From NCBI GenBank assembly GCA_017883345.1, contig JADGNT010000110.1, positions 1-10,032 on the forward strand: a DNA stretch of 10,032 bases. Direction: 5' to 3'. The DNA comes from Candidatus Solibacter sp. (GTDB lineage: Bacteria; Acidobacteriota; Terriglobia; Bryobacterales; Bryobacteraceae). The notes under the pieces are model-generated. The model was not told the DNA's origin. It did not search any database and saw only the letters and a list, made by a program, of their open reading frames with translations. Of the stretch, positions 1-7,839 are shown one piece after another (positions within the stretch are counted from its first letter, which is position 1; every line of letters starts with the position of its first letter). The position numbers were made by a program, and so were the translations under genes.

Positions 1-242
1 GCGGTTTCCGGCGCCGTCCGCAGGATGTGGCGCGCCGCCACCGCGCCGTTCATGCTGGGCATGGCGAAATCCATGACCACCACGCGCGGCCGGAGTTCGA
101 GAGCGAGTTGTACGGCCTGGTGGCCGTCTTCGGCTTCGCCGACCACGCTAATCGCCGGGTCGTCCTCCAGCATGCGGCGGAAGCCACGCCGCACCAGGCT
201 GTGGTCATCCACCAGGAGCACGGTAATTTGCGGTTCAGTCAT
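1..242 (-). CDS. NarL/FixJ-type response regulator, N-terminal part (runs off window)
   Basis: This is the receiver domain of a two-component response regulator. The translation from the ATG at 242 begins MTEPQITVLLVDDHSLVRRG. It shows the acidic pair D12-D13 that binds magnesium and a phosphoacceptor aspartate at D58 in VVVMDFAMPSMNG, which is typical of the NarL/FixJ family. About 80 residues are visible before the left edge. The conserved lysine and the expected C-terminal LuxR-type helix-turn-helix lie outside the window, so DNA binding is inferred from the family and from the kinase partner. The ATG lies inside the last codons of the upstream kinase gene: the 8-base overlap reads ATGACTGA, where TGA is the kinase stop. 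This implies translational coupling and a cognate pair. The family is very likely; the regulated genes are unknown. Confidence 0.93.
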   Translation of the reverse strand, partial: MTEPQITVLLVDDHSLVRRGFRRMLEDDPAISVVGEAEDGHQAVQLALELRPRVVVMDFAMPSMNGAVAARHILRTAPET

Positions 243-1560
243 GGGTCTCCTGAGGCGTGGCGGGTACGGTGAGCCGGACCAGCGCACCGCCGGAACTGCG
301 ATTCTCCAAGTCCAGCAGGCCGTTCACCAGGCCGGCGCGCTCGCGCATCGAGACCAGGCCCATGCCGTAAGCATGCGAGCTGCCGAAGCCAACGCCGTGA
401 TCTTCCACTTCGAGCACTACGGCTTCCGGCAGATACCGCAGGCGCACCGCCGCCCGGTTGGAATGCGAATGCTTGGCGATATTGTTCAGCGCCTCCTGCA
501 TGACGCGGTAGAGGTGGATGGCGACGGCGCGGTCGAGCTCGCGTGCCGCGCCGGACTTCTCGTAGTGTACCTCAATGCCCGTTTGCTTCTGGAAGCCGGG
601 CAGGTATTGATCCAGCGCGCCTTCGAATCCGATTTCATCCAGGATCACCGGATGCAGCGCGTGAGACAGGGTGCGCACCTTGTCGAGAGTGGACTGCACG
701 ATTTCCTGTACCTCGCGCAGATCGGCGCGCAGCGCGTCGGGGTCGGCAAGACGCCGGCTGGCGCGCTGCAGCATGGTTCCGATTGCCGTGAGGATCTGGC
801 CGAAATCGTCGTGCAGGTCGCGGGAGATGGAGCGGAAGGTGTTTTCCTGCATGGCGATCAGTTGCTGCGCCAACTCGCTGCGCCGCGCCGAGAGCACCGC
901 CACCTCCTCAAACATGCGCCGGTTGTACTGTACCAGGTAGAGGCTGGTGAGCAGAATCAACACCAGCATGGCCGCCATGAACAGGTAGACGTTGCGCTCC
1001 ACACCGGCATACACGCCGCGAATGCGGGCTCCGGCCTGTTGCTCGATTTCGTTGTTCTGCACCAGCAGCCGCGCCACGGCGGTGCCGATGGCTTGCTGGC
1101 GCGCCTGGAGCGACAGACGGATCAGGGTGCGGGCCTCGGCCTCCTGGCCGCTTTGGGCGAGCGCGAAGATGCGGTCGAGGGCGTCCCAGAATTGGCCTAG
1201 CGAGTCGCGCAAGTACTTGCTCTGTTCGGCATCGCGGTCGAGGGGCGACGACTGGGCTTCGCGCACGATGGCGTCTTCGAGATCGGTGCGCAGCCTGCGA
1301 AATTGTCCCTGCCAGGCGGTGAGGGGATAGGGCTCGCTGCCCTCCAACATGTCGCGCATGGCCATGCCGAGCGAATTCAGGTTGTTCTGGATGCGCAGCA
1401 GGAGGAGGGAATCGGCGCGATTGCGGTCGATGATGCCGCCTTGCAGCCGTTCCAGGCCGCGGAGTTGCATGACCATGTAGCCCGAATAGAGGGCCACCGC
1501 GGAAAGCGTGATGGCTAGCCCCGCCAGCAAACGGACGGTAGGAGATCTGGGTTGGGACAT
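235..1560 (-). CDS. Membrane sensor histidine kinase, NarX/DesK type (HisKA_3 + HATPase_c)
   Basis: This 441-residue inner-membrane kinase should autophosphorylate on histidine and pass the phosphate to the regulator encoded just downstream. A membrane segment at about residues 11-33 and a second at 191-211 enclose a periplasmic region of about 157 residues. That region is rich in Leu, Gln and Arg and looks helical (RIQNNLNSLGMAMRDMLEG near 56-74), resembling a four-helix-bundle sensor, though I recognise no named ligand domain. The dimerisation helix carries the phosphoacceptor H250 in RDLHDDFGQ, the HisKA_3 signature. The ATPase domain has an N box (QEALNNIAKHS, 355-365), a G1 box (DHGVGF, 387-392) and a G2 box (GMGLVSMRER, 399-408). 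All catalytic motifs are present, so it appears functional. The start is the first ATG of the frame; no strong Shine-Dalgarno site precedes it. The signal sensed is unknown. Confidence 0.95.
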   Translation of the reverse strand: MSQPRSPTVRLLAGLAITLSAVALYSGYMVMQLRGLERLQGGIIDRNRADSLLLLRIQNNLNSLGMAMRDMLEGSEPYPLTAWQGQFRRLRTDLEDAIVREAQSSPLDRDAEQSKYLRDSLGQFWDALDRIFALAQSGQEAEARTLIRLSLQARQQAIGTAVARLLVQNNEIEQQAGARIRGVYAGVERNVYLFMAAMLVLILLTSLYLVQYNRRMFEEVAVLSARRSELAQQLIAMQENTFRSISRDLHDDFGQILTAIGTMLQRASRRLADPDALRADLREVQEIVQSTLDKVRTLSHALHPVILDEIGFEGALDQYLPGFQKQTGIEVHYEKSGAARELDRAVAIHLYRVMQEALNNIAKHSHSNRAAVRLRYLPEAVVLEVEDHGVGFGSSHAYGMGLVSMRERAGLVNGLLDLENRSSGGALVRLTVPATPQETHD

Positions 1561-1647
1561 AGCGGTCTTACGAAGGGAAGCCTACCATGGTTGGCGGGTG
1601 GCTGTCACAGGCGCGGCGCGCGGAGGGTGTGGGGCGGACCCGCGGTC

Positions 1648-1670
1648 CTGGGGTCCCCACTGGGGACGAC
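1648..1670 (+). repeat. 23-bp palindromic repeat, copy 1
   Basis: The core is a perfect inverted repeat, GTCCCC-ACT-GGGGAC, within a 23-base unit that starts CTGGGGTCCCC. The unit recurs in reverse orientation at 8670-8692 with 21 of 23 bases identical by eye. One difference is in the loop and one is in the right flank. Both copies are intergenic. It may be a REP-like dispersed palindrome or a protein-binding site. No T tract follows on the plus strand here. Confidence 0.7.
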
Positions 1671-1756
1671 GCGCACGCCAGCTCGCGCAGTCCGGATGAA
1701 ACTGGTTTCGTGGGCGAGGAGCGCGCTCCAGGGGGACCCGCGCGGACCAGGCGTAG

Positions 1757-1770
1757 GCGTTAATAAACGC
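1757..1770. repeat. Short perfect palindrome upstream of kinase gene
   Basis: GCGTT and AACGC flank a four-base AATA centre, in an AT-richer patch of a GC-rich gap about 200 bp upstream of the kinase start. It could be a regulator site, but it is short enough to arise by chance. Confidence 0.25.
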
Positions 1771-2013
1771 GCCCGGCGGGACGTCGCTGCCGATTGCCGG
1801 TGCGATGGGCTGTTCTCGCCGGGAATCGGTAAATCCTTGGCGACAAGGGAGGAGCTACTTCCCAAAAGGCAGTTTGCGGACAGATGTGCGGCGGCTGCCG
1901 GAGGAATCGCGTATTGGGCAATGCGCGCCGATCGCGCCCTTACGCTCAATATCTATTGGCGGAATGGCTTCCATTGCCTTGCTGAACGTAATGCGCGGTG
2001 CAGAGTCTCTACG

Positions 2014-2805
2014 CTAGGGCGCCGCGGGCACCTGCGTGACTTTGTGCAAGGTGGCCACGACCTCGCGCGCCTTTTCGAGCAGCAGTGTGTGCTCCGCGGC
2101 GGCGCCCACGAATCGCATGCCGCGATCGGCCCACATCTTCGCCATCGCCACTCCCCGCGTCTGAATCCCGGGTACGACTCCGTGTTTGTGGCAGTTTTCG
2201 ATCAGGCGTTCGATGGTCGAAACCACCAGGGGGTGATCGAACTGTCCCGGAACGCCCAGAGAAATCGAAAGGTCCGCCGGGCCAACCATTGCAATGTCCA
2301 CGCCTTTCACCGAGAGCAGCTCATCGGCACGCTCCATGGCGGTGCGAGTCTCGAACTGGACCACCGAGATTACATTTTGGTTAAAGTGATCGACGATCTC
2401 GGGGAACGTGTGCGCTTCGTATTCGATCATGGTCGGGTTCACCCCGTACCCACGCTGGCCCACCGGCGGGAACCGGAACCAACTCATCGCTTCGTCGAGA
2501 ATCTTCGGATCTTCCACGCGCGGGAGGATGACGCCTTGCGCGCCGCCATCGAGGACACGGGCAACCAGCGAGTACAGCAACTCGCCAACCCGCACGATCG
2601 GGGTGATACCGGCGCCCACCGCAGCCACCGCGATATCTTGCATCGTTTCCAGAGTGAAGGTACCGTGCTCCATATCGATGAAGACGAAGTCGAAACCGGC
2701 GGCGGCAAAAGTCCGCGCGATCTCCGGCGACCGGTAAGCCTGCATCTGGCACCCAAAGACCGTCTTACCCGCAACCAGATGGTCCCGCAAACGATTGACG
2801 CGCAT
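2014..2805 (-). CDS. HpcH/HpaI-family class II aldolase
   Basis: This 263-residue protein matches the HpcH/HpaI aldolase family, cytoplasmic metal-dependent TIM-barrel enzymes that reversibly cleave 4-hydroxy-2-oxo acids (for example in 4-hydroxyphenylacetate, rhamnonate or glucarate breakdown), releasing pyruvate and an aldehyde. Visible family features are the catalytic histidine H47 in FIDMEHG, the substrate-binding arginine R72 in IVRVGE, LDGGAQGVILPRVED (about 85-99), FRFPPVGQRGYG (110-121), Q150 and metal-ligand E152 in VVQFETRTAM, and metal-ligand D178 in MVGPADLS. Length and motif order are normal. The substrate cannot be assigned among HpaI, GarL and RhmA relatives, so no symbol is given. 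The ATG at 2805 is supported by a strong Shine-Dalgarno site. The receptor gene ends 84 bp upstream on the same strand with no clear terminator between, so read-through is plausible. Confidence 0.92.
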   Translation of the reverse strand: MRVNRLRDHLVAGKTVFGCQMQAYRSPEIARTFAAAGFDFVFIDMEHGTFTLETMQDIAVAAVGAGITPIVRVGELLYSLVARVLDGGAQGVILPRVEDPKILDEAMSWFRFPPVGQRGYGVNPTMIEYEAHTFPEIVDHFNQNVISVVQFETRTAMERADELLSVKGVDIAMVGPADLSISLGVPGQFDHPLVVSTIERLIENCHKHGVVPGIQTRGVAMAKMWADRGMRFVGAAAEHTLLLEKAREVVATLHKVTQVPAAP

Positions 2806-2814
2806 TGAGACGTG

Positions 2815-2823
2815 CTCCTCCCT
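2815..2823 (-). promoter_or_regulatory. Shine-Dalgarno site of the aldolase gene
   Basis: On the minus strand the bases read AGGGAGGAG and end 9 bases before the ATG at 2805. This is the strongest ribosome-binding site I see in the window, and it fixes the aldolase start. Confidence 0.8.
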
Positions 2824-2889
2824 TGTCCTCTAATCTGGTCCGAACGTTTTTCGCGCCGAATGGTTTGGCGTCCTTGGTGCCGAGCTAAG

Positions 2890-5856
2890 CTAGAAGTCCA
2901 CTCTAATCATGAACTCGATTCGGCGTGGGGCGCCGGACCCGACGGCGCCGGTGTTGATGATGCTTGTGATGCGTCCGAAGCCAGACGAAGACAAGTTGCC
3001 GTTCGGGTTGGAAAATTGCGGGTGGTTCAGCACGTTGAAGGCCGCCGCCCGAAAGTTCAGGCCCAGGCGCTCGGTTAATTTGAACCGCTTCTGCAGCGAG
3101 CTATCGATTTCGTATTTCCCTGGGCCCCGTGCAGCGTAGCGGCCCAGATTGCCCCAGGTTCCGTCGGATGGCGCGGCGAACGCAGCCGGGTTGAACCAGT
3201 TGTCGATCGTCCGATTCGCCGCGTAGATGGGTTGGCCGGGCACGTAGTTGGGGCGTTGCCGGGAGGCGTTTCCGTCCGGCAGGGCCGACGCCTTTCGAGT
3301 CATCGTGATATCGACCGGCAATCCCGTGCGTGCGCTGGCGATGCCCGCTAGTTCCCAGCCGCCGAGGATCCGCGAAGCCAGGCCGCTGCCGCTCAAGAAG
3401 TGCTTGCCCTGGCCGAAAGGCAGTTCATAGACCCCGTTGATTGTTACATTGTGGCGAACGTCGATGCTGGTGCTGCTGCGGTCGCATGCGCGGCACGACA
3501 TATTCTGGATGGCGACGCTCTCACCGGACCCGATGGAAGCGTCGGTGATGCCGTGCGACCACATGTAATTAGCCTGGAACAGGAGGCCGCGCGTGAACTG
3601 CCTCTGCAAGGAGGCCTGCAACGCGTTGAAGTTGTTGTTGCCGTCATTCGCCTTGAGACCGAAAGCGCTGAAGTTGGGCAAAGGCCGCTTTCCGGTCAAC
3701 GGGTCGATTCGGTTGATGGTGTACTGCGTGAACAGATGATGTCCCTCGCCGCCGACATACCCGACCTGTGCGACAAAGGCCCTCGGCAACTGCTGCTGAA
3801 TCACAAAATCCCAGTTCTCGTAATACAGGTCCTTGCGATGGCGGTCGATCGCTTTCGGGGAGAAAAGCTGGTTCTTCGGATCGAGGAATGCGGTCAGGGG
3901 AAATGACAACGCCGGGAAGTCCGACTGCTGCAGTGAATAGCGCGGCACTGCGCTTTCCGCGGGAGGGCTGAAATCGTCGTTCTGGTTAGCGCCGTAGTAG
4001 ATCCCAAAACCGGTTCGGATGGTAGTCTTTCCCTTGAACATGGCGGGCGCCCATGACAGCCCTACGCGCGGTCCAAAGTCCTTGGTATTGGGGTCATAGT
4101 AGGGCGTGCCTTTTGGACAGTAGCCGCCGCATCCCAGGATGTCCACCACCGCGGAGCGGTTCAGAATCTCGTGAACCACCGAGTAGTACTCATACCGCAG
4201 GCCCAGGTTTAGGGTGAGATTGGGCGTGGCTTTGAACTCATCCTGCACGTAGGCCTGGTAGAATGTGCGGCGGTTGCCGACCACGCCTTCGCCCTGGAGG
4301 TAAGTTGCCGATGCCGCCGTGTTATTGATGAAATCGGTCGCGGTGTCATAGCTGAGCGATGACGTGGTCAACGTGTTGCCTGAATTATTCAGGCGGATGC
4401 GCCGGATATCGACGCCGGTCTTGAAAGTGTGGCGGCCCCGGACCAGCGTCAGATTATCGATGTAGGAAAACGTAGTGCCGACTTCGGTATCGAGCGACGT
4501 GTCGACCACACCATCAAAAGGCCCGGGGCTCACGGCCACCGGCGCGGTTCCGTATGTGAAGTTGTGGTAGTTGGCGCGATTCACTCCGAACTTGGTCTCG
4601 TTGACCGTGGACGGCGAAAAGATGTGCTGCAAACTTAACACGAAATTGGTAGGGATATGCGGAATCACGTTGTGAGTGCCCAGCGCGTCGGTAGGAACAT
4701 CAATATATGCGTTATCGACGTTGTAGCGCGCGAACGCGGTCGTCTTGTCCGAGAAGCGGTAGTCGAAACGGAACATGCCCGCGTCCTCGCGGATGGTGTC
4801 GGTAGCCACTTTGGTCACCTGATCGGTAATGCTATCAATAGGGGTCTGCCCGATCGGATAGGCGTCCAGAATGGGCTTGAGCACCGGGGACTTCGCGAGC
4901 ACCTGGGCACGGAAAGCGGCGTTGGGCACGAAGTTGATGAACGTCTGCCCCAGATTTTGGCGCAAGCCCTCGTAGTTGGCGTAGAAAAATGCTTTGTCCT
5001 TGACGAAGGCTCCGCCCAAACTCGCGCCGAACTGGTGCAGTGTGAAGGGAGGAAGGGTGGAATCGTCGAAGGGCGAGCGCGCGTCCAACGCATCGTTGCG
5101 AAGCGCATAAAACGTGCTGCCGTGATATTGGTTGCCGCCGGTCTTGGAGACTACGTTGACCTGCGCGCCGCCGGCCGCGCCGGTTTCGGCGGTGTAGACG
5201 GCCGTGCTCACGCGAAACTCGGCGATGGAATCGAGCGCGATGTTCAAGCGGGTATCTGCTTTCTGGGTCTGCTCCTGCACTCCGCTGGTGTCGATGCCAT
5301 CGAAGGAGAAATTGCTGTCGTCGAGGGAGTGGCCGTTGAAGCGGATGGATCGCTGCGCGCCGTCGCCGTAGTTAACCGCCCCTGGGGCCAACACCATCAG
5401 GGTGGCCCAATTCCGCCCGCTGATCGGGATATCGCGAATCTGTTGCGGTTCCACCAGGCCACCGACTTCGGCTGAGGTCCGATTCAGCGTTTCCAATGCC
5501 GCGGACACCTCGACCGACTCGGTGGCGGCGCCGACCTCCAGCCGGGCGTCGATGGTCCGTGGCTGGCCGACGGAAATCTCTACCTGTCCAAAGTCGGTGG
5601 ACTTGAACCCTTGCTTGGCGATATTGACGGTGTAAGTGCCGATCCCCAGTGCGGGGATCTGATAGATCCCAGTGGCTCCGGTCAACGTCTCGCGTCGCAG
5701 GCCAGTAGCCTGCGATACCGCGGCCACCCTTGCGCCTTGAATGAGTGCGCCGGACGAATCGGTGACCGTGCCGCTTAGCGAGGCATAATCCTGCGCCAAG
5801 ACAGGCAGGGCAAAAAGAAGCGAAACGATCAGGTTTTTGTGGCGTTGAACGTACAT
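2890..5856 (-). CDS. Oar-like TonB-dependent receptor with CarboxypepD_reg domain
   Basis: This is a 988-residue outer-membrane beta-barrel receptor. A signal peptide (about 1-21, ending LPVLA before Q) leads into a carboxypeptidase-regulatory/Cna-B-like domain at about 23-107 (SLSGTVTDSSGALIQGARV, then GIYQIPALGIGTYTV). A plug-like region follows at about 130-240, including RDIPISGRNWATLMVLAPG and TGAAGGAQVNVVSKTGGNQY. The rest is barrel, with the family-style stretch DVRHNVTINGVYELPFG near 799-815 and a terminal phenylalanine in IRVDF, the usual barrel assembly signal. This Oar-like type, without a SusD partner, is abundant in Acidobacteriota and is thought to import or bind oligomeric nutrients; the ligand is unknown. 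Two close cysteine pairs occur, C576/C580 (CGGYC) and C788/C791 (CRAC), possibly loop disulfides. I see no clear TonB box. A modest purine-rich site (GAGAGGGGG) precedes the ATG. Confidence 0.93.
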   Translation of the reverse strand: MYVQRHKNLIVSLLFALPVLAQDYASLSGTVTDSSGALIQGARVAAVSQATGLRRETLTGATGIYQIPALGIGTYTVNIAKQGFKSTDFGQVEISVGQPRTIDARLEVGAATESVEVSAALETLNRTSAEVGGLVEPQQIRDIPISGRNWATLMVLAPGAVNYGDGAQRSIRFNGHSLDDSNFSFDGIDTSGVQEQTQKADTRLNIALDSIAEFRVSTAVYTAETGAAGGAQVNVVSKTGGNQYHGSTFYALRNDALDARSPFDDSTLPPFTLHQFGASLGGAFVKDKAFFYANYEGLRQNLGQTFINFVPNAAFRAQVLAKSPVLKPILDAYPIGQTPIDSITDQVTKVATDTIREDAGMFRFDYRFSDKTTAFARYNVDNAYIDVPTDALGTHNVIPHIPTNFVLSLQHIFSPSTVNETKFGVNRANYHNFTYGTAPVAVSPGPFDGVVDTSLDTEVGTTFSYIDNLTLVRGRHTFKTGVDIRRIRLNNSGNTLTTSSLSYDTATDFINNTAASATYLQGEGVVGNRRTFYQAYVQDEFKATPNLTLNLGLRYEYYSVVHEILNRSAVVDILGCGGYCPKGTPYYDPNTKDFGPRVGLSWAPAMFKGKTTIRTGFGIYYGANQNDDFSPPAESAVPRYSLQQSDFPALSFPLTAFLDPKNQLFSPKAIDRHRKDLYYENWDFVIQQQLPRAFVAQVGYVGGEGHHLFTQYTINRIDPLTGKRPLPNFSAFGLKANDGNNNFNALQASLQRQFTRGLLFQANYMWSHGITDASIGSGESVAIQNMSCRACDRSSTSIDVRHNVTINGVYELPFGQGKHFLSGSGLASRILGGWELAGIASARTGLPVDITMTRKASALPDGNASRQRPNYVPGQPIYAANRTIDNWFNPAAFAAPSDGTWGNLGRYAARGPGKYEIDSSLQKRFKLTERLGLNFRAAAFNVLNHPQFSNPNGNLSSSGFGRITSIINTGAVGSGAPRRIEFMIRVDF

Positions 5857-5896
5857 GACTACCCCCTCTCAACGAGCTGTCCAAAATTTTGCCCTA

Positions 5897-5905
5897 AGTA
5901 TATCA
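5897..5905 (-). promoter_or_regulatory. Extended -10 promoter of the receptor gene
   Basis: On the minus strand the bases read TGATATACT, a TGn extension followed by TATACT, which is one mismatch from TATAAT. It lies in an AT-rich patch 41 bases upstream of the receptor ATG, predicting a leader of roughly 33 bases. No good -35 is found at 17 bp; a TTTACA lies only 12 bp upstream. A perfect inverted repeat ATCAGA (5902-5907) / TCTGAT (5921-5926) overlaps the upstream edge and could be an operator. The promoter is inferred from motif and position only. Confidence 0.5.
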
Positions 5906-5988
5906 GAAGCAATCTGTAAATCTGATGAAAGGGATTAAAACAGTGCGGTTCGGCACATAACCGCCGGCTACACCCTTGCCGGGCGAGT

Positions 5989-7311
5989 TCAGGATCGACG
6001 CCAAAAGGTCAAGCCGCGGAGGCGCTGCCCGAACGATTGGCGATTTAAACCATAGACGATCAGCCCGACGGACACCGCGATTAATGTGTCGCGCGCCTCG
6101 CGTAACGTGCTGTTGGATAGTAACCAGACGCCCAGCACCATAGATACGATTGCCAACGGCACGCCCGCCGGCAGCATGAACGTCGCTTTGGGAGCGCCCG
6201 GCCGGCGCCGAAGCACCGGGAGCGCACTGCACGTCACCAGGTATGACCCCAGCCGCGAAACTGTGCTCACAGTGACCAGGGCCATGAAGGATCCGGATAA
6301 GGTGAGCACAAGCATGATCGCGGTGGTCGAAAGCACTGCCATGGCAGGCGTGCGGTACCGCTGATGAATGGTGGCCAGGGTGCTGGGCAGGTCACCGCGT
6401 TCGGCCATGGCGAAAATCACACGCGAGGCGGACAACACCAAGACGTTGAGATTACCAGCCAACGAGATCACGATTCCTGCCGTGATCATTAACGCTCCCC
6501 CGGTGCCCAGGAAATGCGTGGCCGCATCGGCTAGCGGTCGTTGAGAGGTAGACAAGTGGGGCAGCGTACCAATGCATACCACCTGAATTAGAACGTAGAA
6601 AACAACGACTGTGGCCATTCCGGTCATCAGTGCCGCGGGGAGGTTCCGGCTGGGATTCCGGGCCTCCCCTGCTGGGATAACGGCCATCTCGAAGCCGGTG
6701 AAGGCGTACACCAGGAGCAGAACCGATTGGGAAAATGCGCGGTAGCCCGGTGCAACGGTCAGAGAGAAGCGTGCCGGGTCCAGAAAGAAGAGACCGATGA
6801 CGATGAAGATGGTTAACGGCAGCAACTTGCCAATAGCGAAGACATTGCTGGCGCTCGCCACTAACCGCACACCCACAACATTGAGCACGGTCAATACGGC
6901 TACTACAACTGTCAGGAGGCACGCACGCGCCACGCCGGAGGCCACGCTGGGCACAAACAAGCCGAGGTAGGTTGGCAGCAGAGTGCAATTTGCGGCAAAC
7001 GACGTAATCCGGGCTATCCACACCAGCCAACCCACGGTGAACCCCAATGCGGAACCGTAGGCTTCAGACGCGTAGAGATAAGGTCCGCCCGTTCCGGAAT
7101 ACCGGCTGGCCACTTCCGCAAAGCTGAGCACGATGGTCCCTACGAACGCCGCGCAAACCACAAACGCGATGATGCTATAGGAACCGGCCAAGCCGAACAC
7201 TTTGGAGGGGAGGCCAAAGATTCCTGCACCGATGACGCCGTTGAGGACCACGCCGACCAAGTCCCAGCGCCGCAGTGAACGCACCAACCCGAGAGCGGAC
7301 GTCCGGTCCAT
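5989..7311 (-). CDS. APC-superfamily amino acid/amine permease
   Basis: This 440-residue polytopic inner-membrane transporter should move amino acids or related amines by proton or cation coupling or exchange. From the ATG at 7311 the protein begins MDRTSALGLVRSLRRWDLVG. The first helix carries the unwound substrate-binding motif GAGIFGLP (28-35). The helix-6 region has AFTGFE (203-208) followed by the signature loop PAGEARNPSRNLP (213-225). About twelve hydrophobic segments are visible and the length is normal. The frame stays open upstream to an ATG at 7506, but the extra 65 residues are Arg/Gly-rich and unlike an APC N-terminus, so I prefer 7311. No Shine-Dalgarno site precedes it, so the exact start is uncertain. 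The receptor gene begins 132 bp downstream on the same strand. Substrate specificity cannot be read from the sequence. Confidence 0.9.
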   Translation of the reverse strand: MDRTSALGLVRSLRRWDLVGVVLNGVIGAGIFGLPSKVFGLAGSYSIIAFVVCAAFVGTIVLSFAEVASRYSGTGGPYLYASEAYGSALGFTVGWLVWIARITSFAANCTLLPTYLGLFVPSVASGVARACLLTVVVAVLTVLNVVGVRLVASASNVFAIGKLLPLTIFIVIGLFFLDPARFSLTVAPGYRAFSQSVLLLVYAFTGFEMAVIPAGEARNPSRNLPAALMTGMATVVVFYVLIQVVCIGTLPHLSTSQRPLADAATHFLGTGGALMITAGIVISLAGNLNVLVLSASRVIFAMAERGDLPSTLATIHQRYRTPAMAVLSTTAIMLVLTLSGSFMALVTVSTVSRLGSYLVTCSALPVLRRRPGAPKATFMLPAGVPLAIVSMVLGVWLLSNSTLREARDTLIAVSVGLIVYGLNRQSFGQRLRGLTFWRRS

Positions 7312-7626
7312 AGGCAATAAAGGAAAGGTAACAGATTCTTTCACCGTTGTGCCGCTTTTCGGATTCCGTCCAGGCCACCCTTGGATTGACCAGGAGGCGA
7401 AATGCGTTAGCCTGCGCCGCCGGATGTTCGCGCCTGCTCGGGGGCCGAGGTGCTCAAGGTTTCTAGAGCCAGCACGACAATTCGCCCCTGCGCCGAGTGA
7501 AATCATGCTGATCCCCTGCGCTCAACGCCCAGCCAGTCGCCCGAGCGAAGGGCGCCCCCGCGACTACCTGTCCGGCCGGAGTGGCAGCGGCTCGCGACCC
7601 ATGGTGGATCGCCACCACGTTAGCGG
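7312..7626. other. Intergenic region upstream of the permease gene
   Basis: No gene is supported. The permease frame stays open on the minus strand to 7506 but its translation there is not family-like. The permease promoter should lie here; no convincing -35/-10 pair was found. A perfect small inverted repeat TGGTGG-ATCG-CCACCA sits at 7602-7617. Confidence 0.5.
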
Positions 7627-7678
7627 CTAGCTAGATGCCAGACGGCGCTCCACTTTCTCGCCGCGCGGGGCAGTGCCG

Positions 7679-7714
7679 CGGTTGCCGTTCGCGCCTCCAC
7701 TCGCGAACGGACCG
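7679..7714. repeat. Strong hairpin (13 bp with a 2-base bulge)
   Basis: CCGTTCGCG (7685-7693) and CGCGAACGG (7702-7710) form a perfect 9-bp stem with an 8-base loop. It is extended by CGGT (7679-7682) pairing with ACCG (7711-7714) across a TG bulge. It is not followed by a clear T tract on either strand, so a simple intrinsic terminator is unlikely. It may be part of a structured RNA or a dispersed palindromic element. Confidence 0.5.
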
Positions 7715-7818
7715 ATGCCTTTAGGGTTTGTCGGCAGCGACGGCAGTTTTCGCGCATGGGACTTGCGGAACTGAGCGGAGGTGAGCCCCGAGCGAGTCAT
7801 AATTGCGCACGTTGGACG

Positions 7819-7839
7819 GAGCTTTGTTCGTGCAAGCTC
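7819..7839. repeat. Inverted repeat GAGCTT / AAGCTC
   Basis: A perfect 6-bp inverted repeat with a 9-base spacer. It is one of several stems clustered between 7600 and 7840. Alone it is weak; the clustering is what makes it notable. Confidence 0.3.

Larger units (their letters stand above)
1561..2013. other. Intergenic region between aldolase and histidine kinase genes
   Basis: No coding frame here looks real. The stretch separates the aldolase stop from the kinase start, so the kinase promoter should lie in it on the minus strand, but I cannot pick a convincing -35/-10 pair. It contains one copy of the 23-bp palindromic repeat (1648-1670) and a small perfect palindrome GCGTT-AATA-AACGC at 1757-1770. 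A weak stem (AATGG-AAG-CCATT, about 1964-1977) follows the aldolase on the minus strand without a T tract, so no clear terminator is visible. Confidence 0.6.

Noticed and set aside
25..1200. 391-codon plus-strand frame
   Set aside because: It is antisense to the histidine kinase and response regulator, both of which carry all family motifs.
1728..1742. Possible third, degenerate copy of the palindrome (CTCCAGGGGGACCC)
   Set aside because: Only one half resembles the unit and no inverted partner is present.
1552..2808. 418-codon plus-strand frame
   Set aside because: It is antisense to the aldolase gene and the intergenic gap; its translation is His/Arg-rich without domains, while the opposite strand encodes a motif-complete enzyme.
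4657..5475. 272-codon plus-strand frame
   Set aside because: It is a shadow of the receptor gene; valine- and glycine-rich with no recognisable domain.
7312..7506. 65-residue N-terminal extension of the permease
   Set aside because: APC proteins begin shortly before the first helix; the extension is Arg/Gly-rich and unlike the family.
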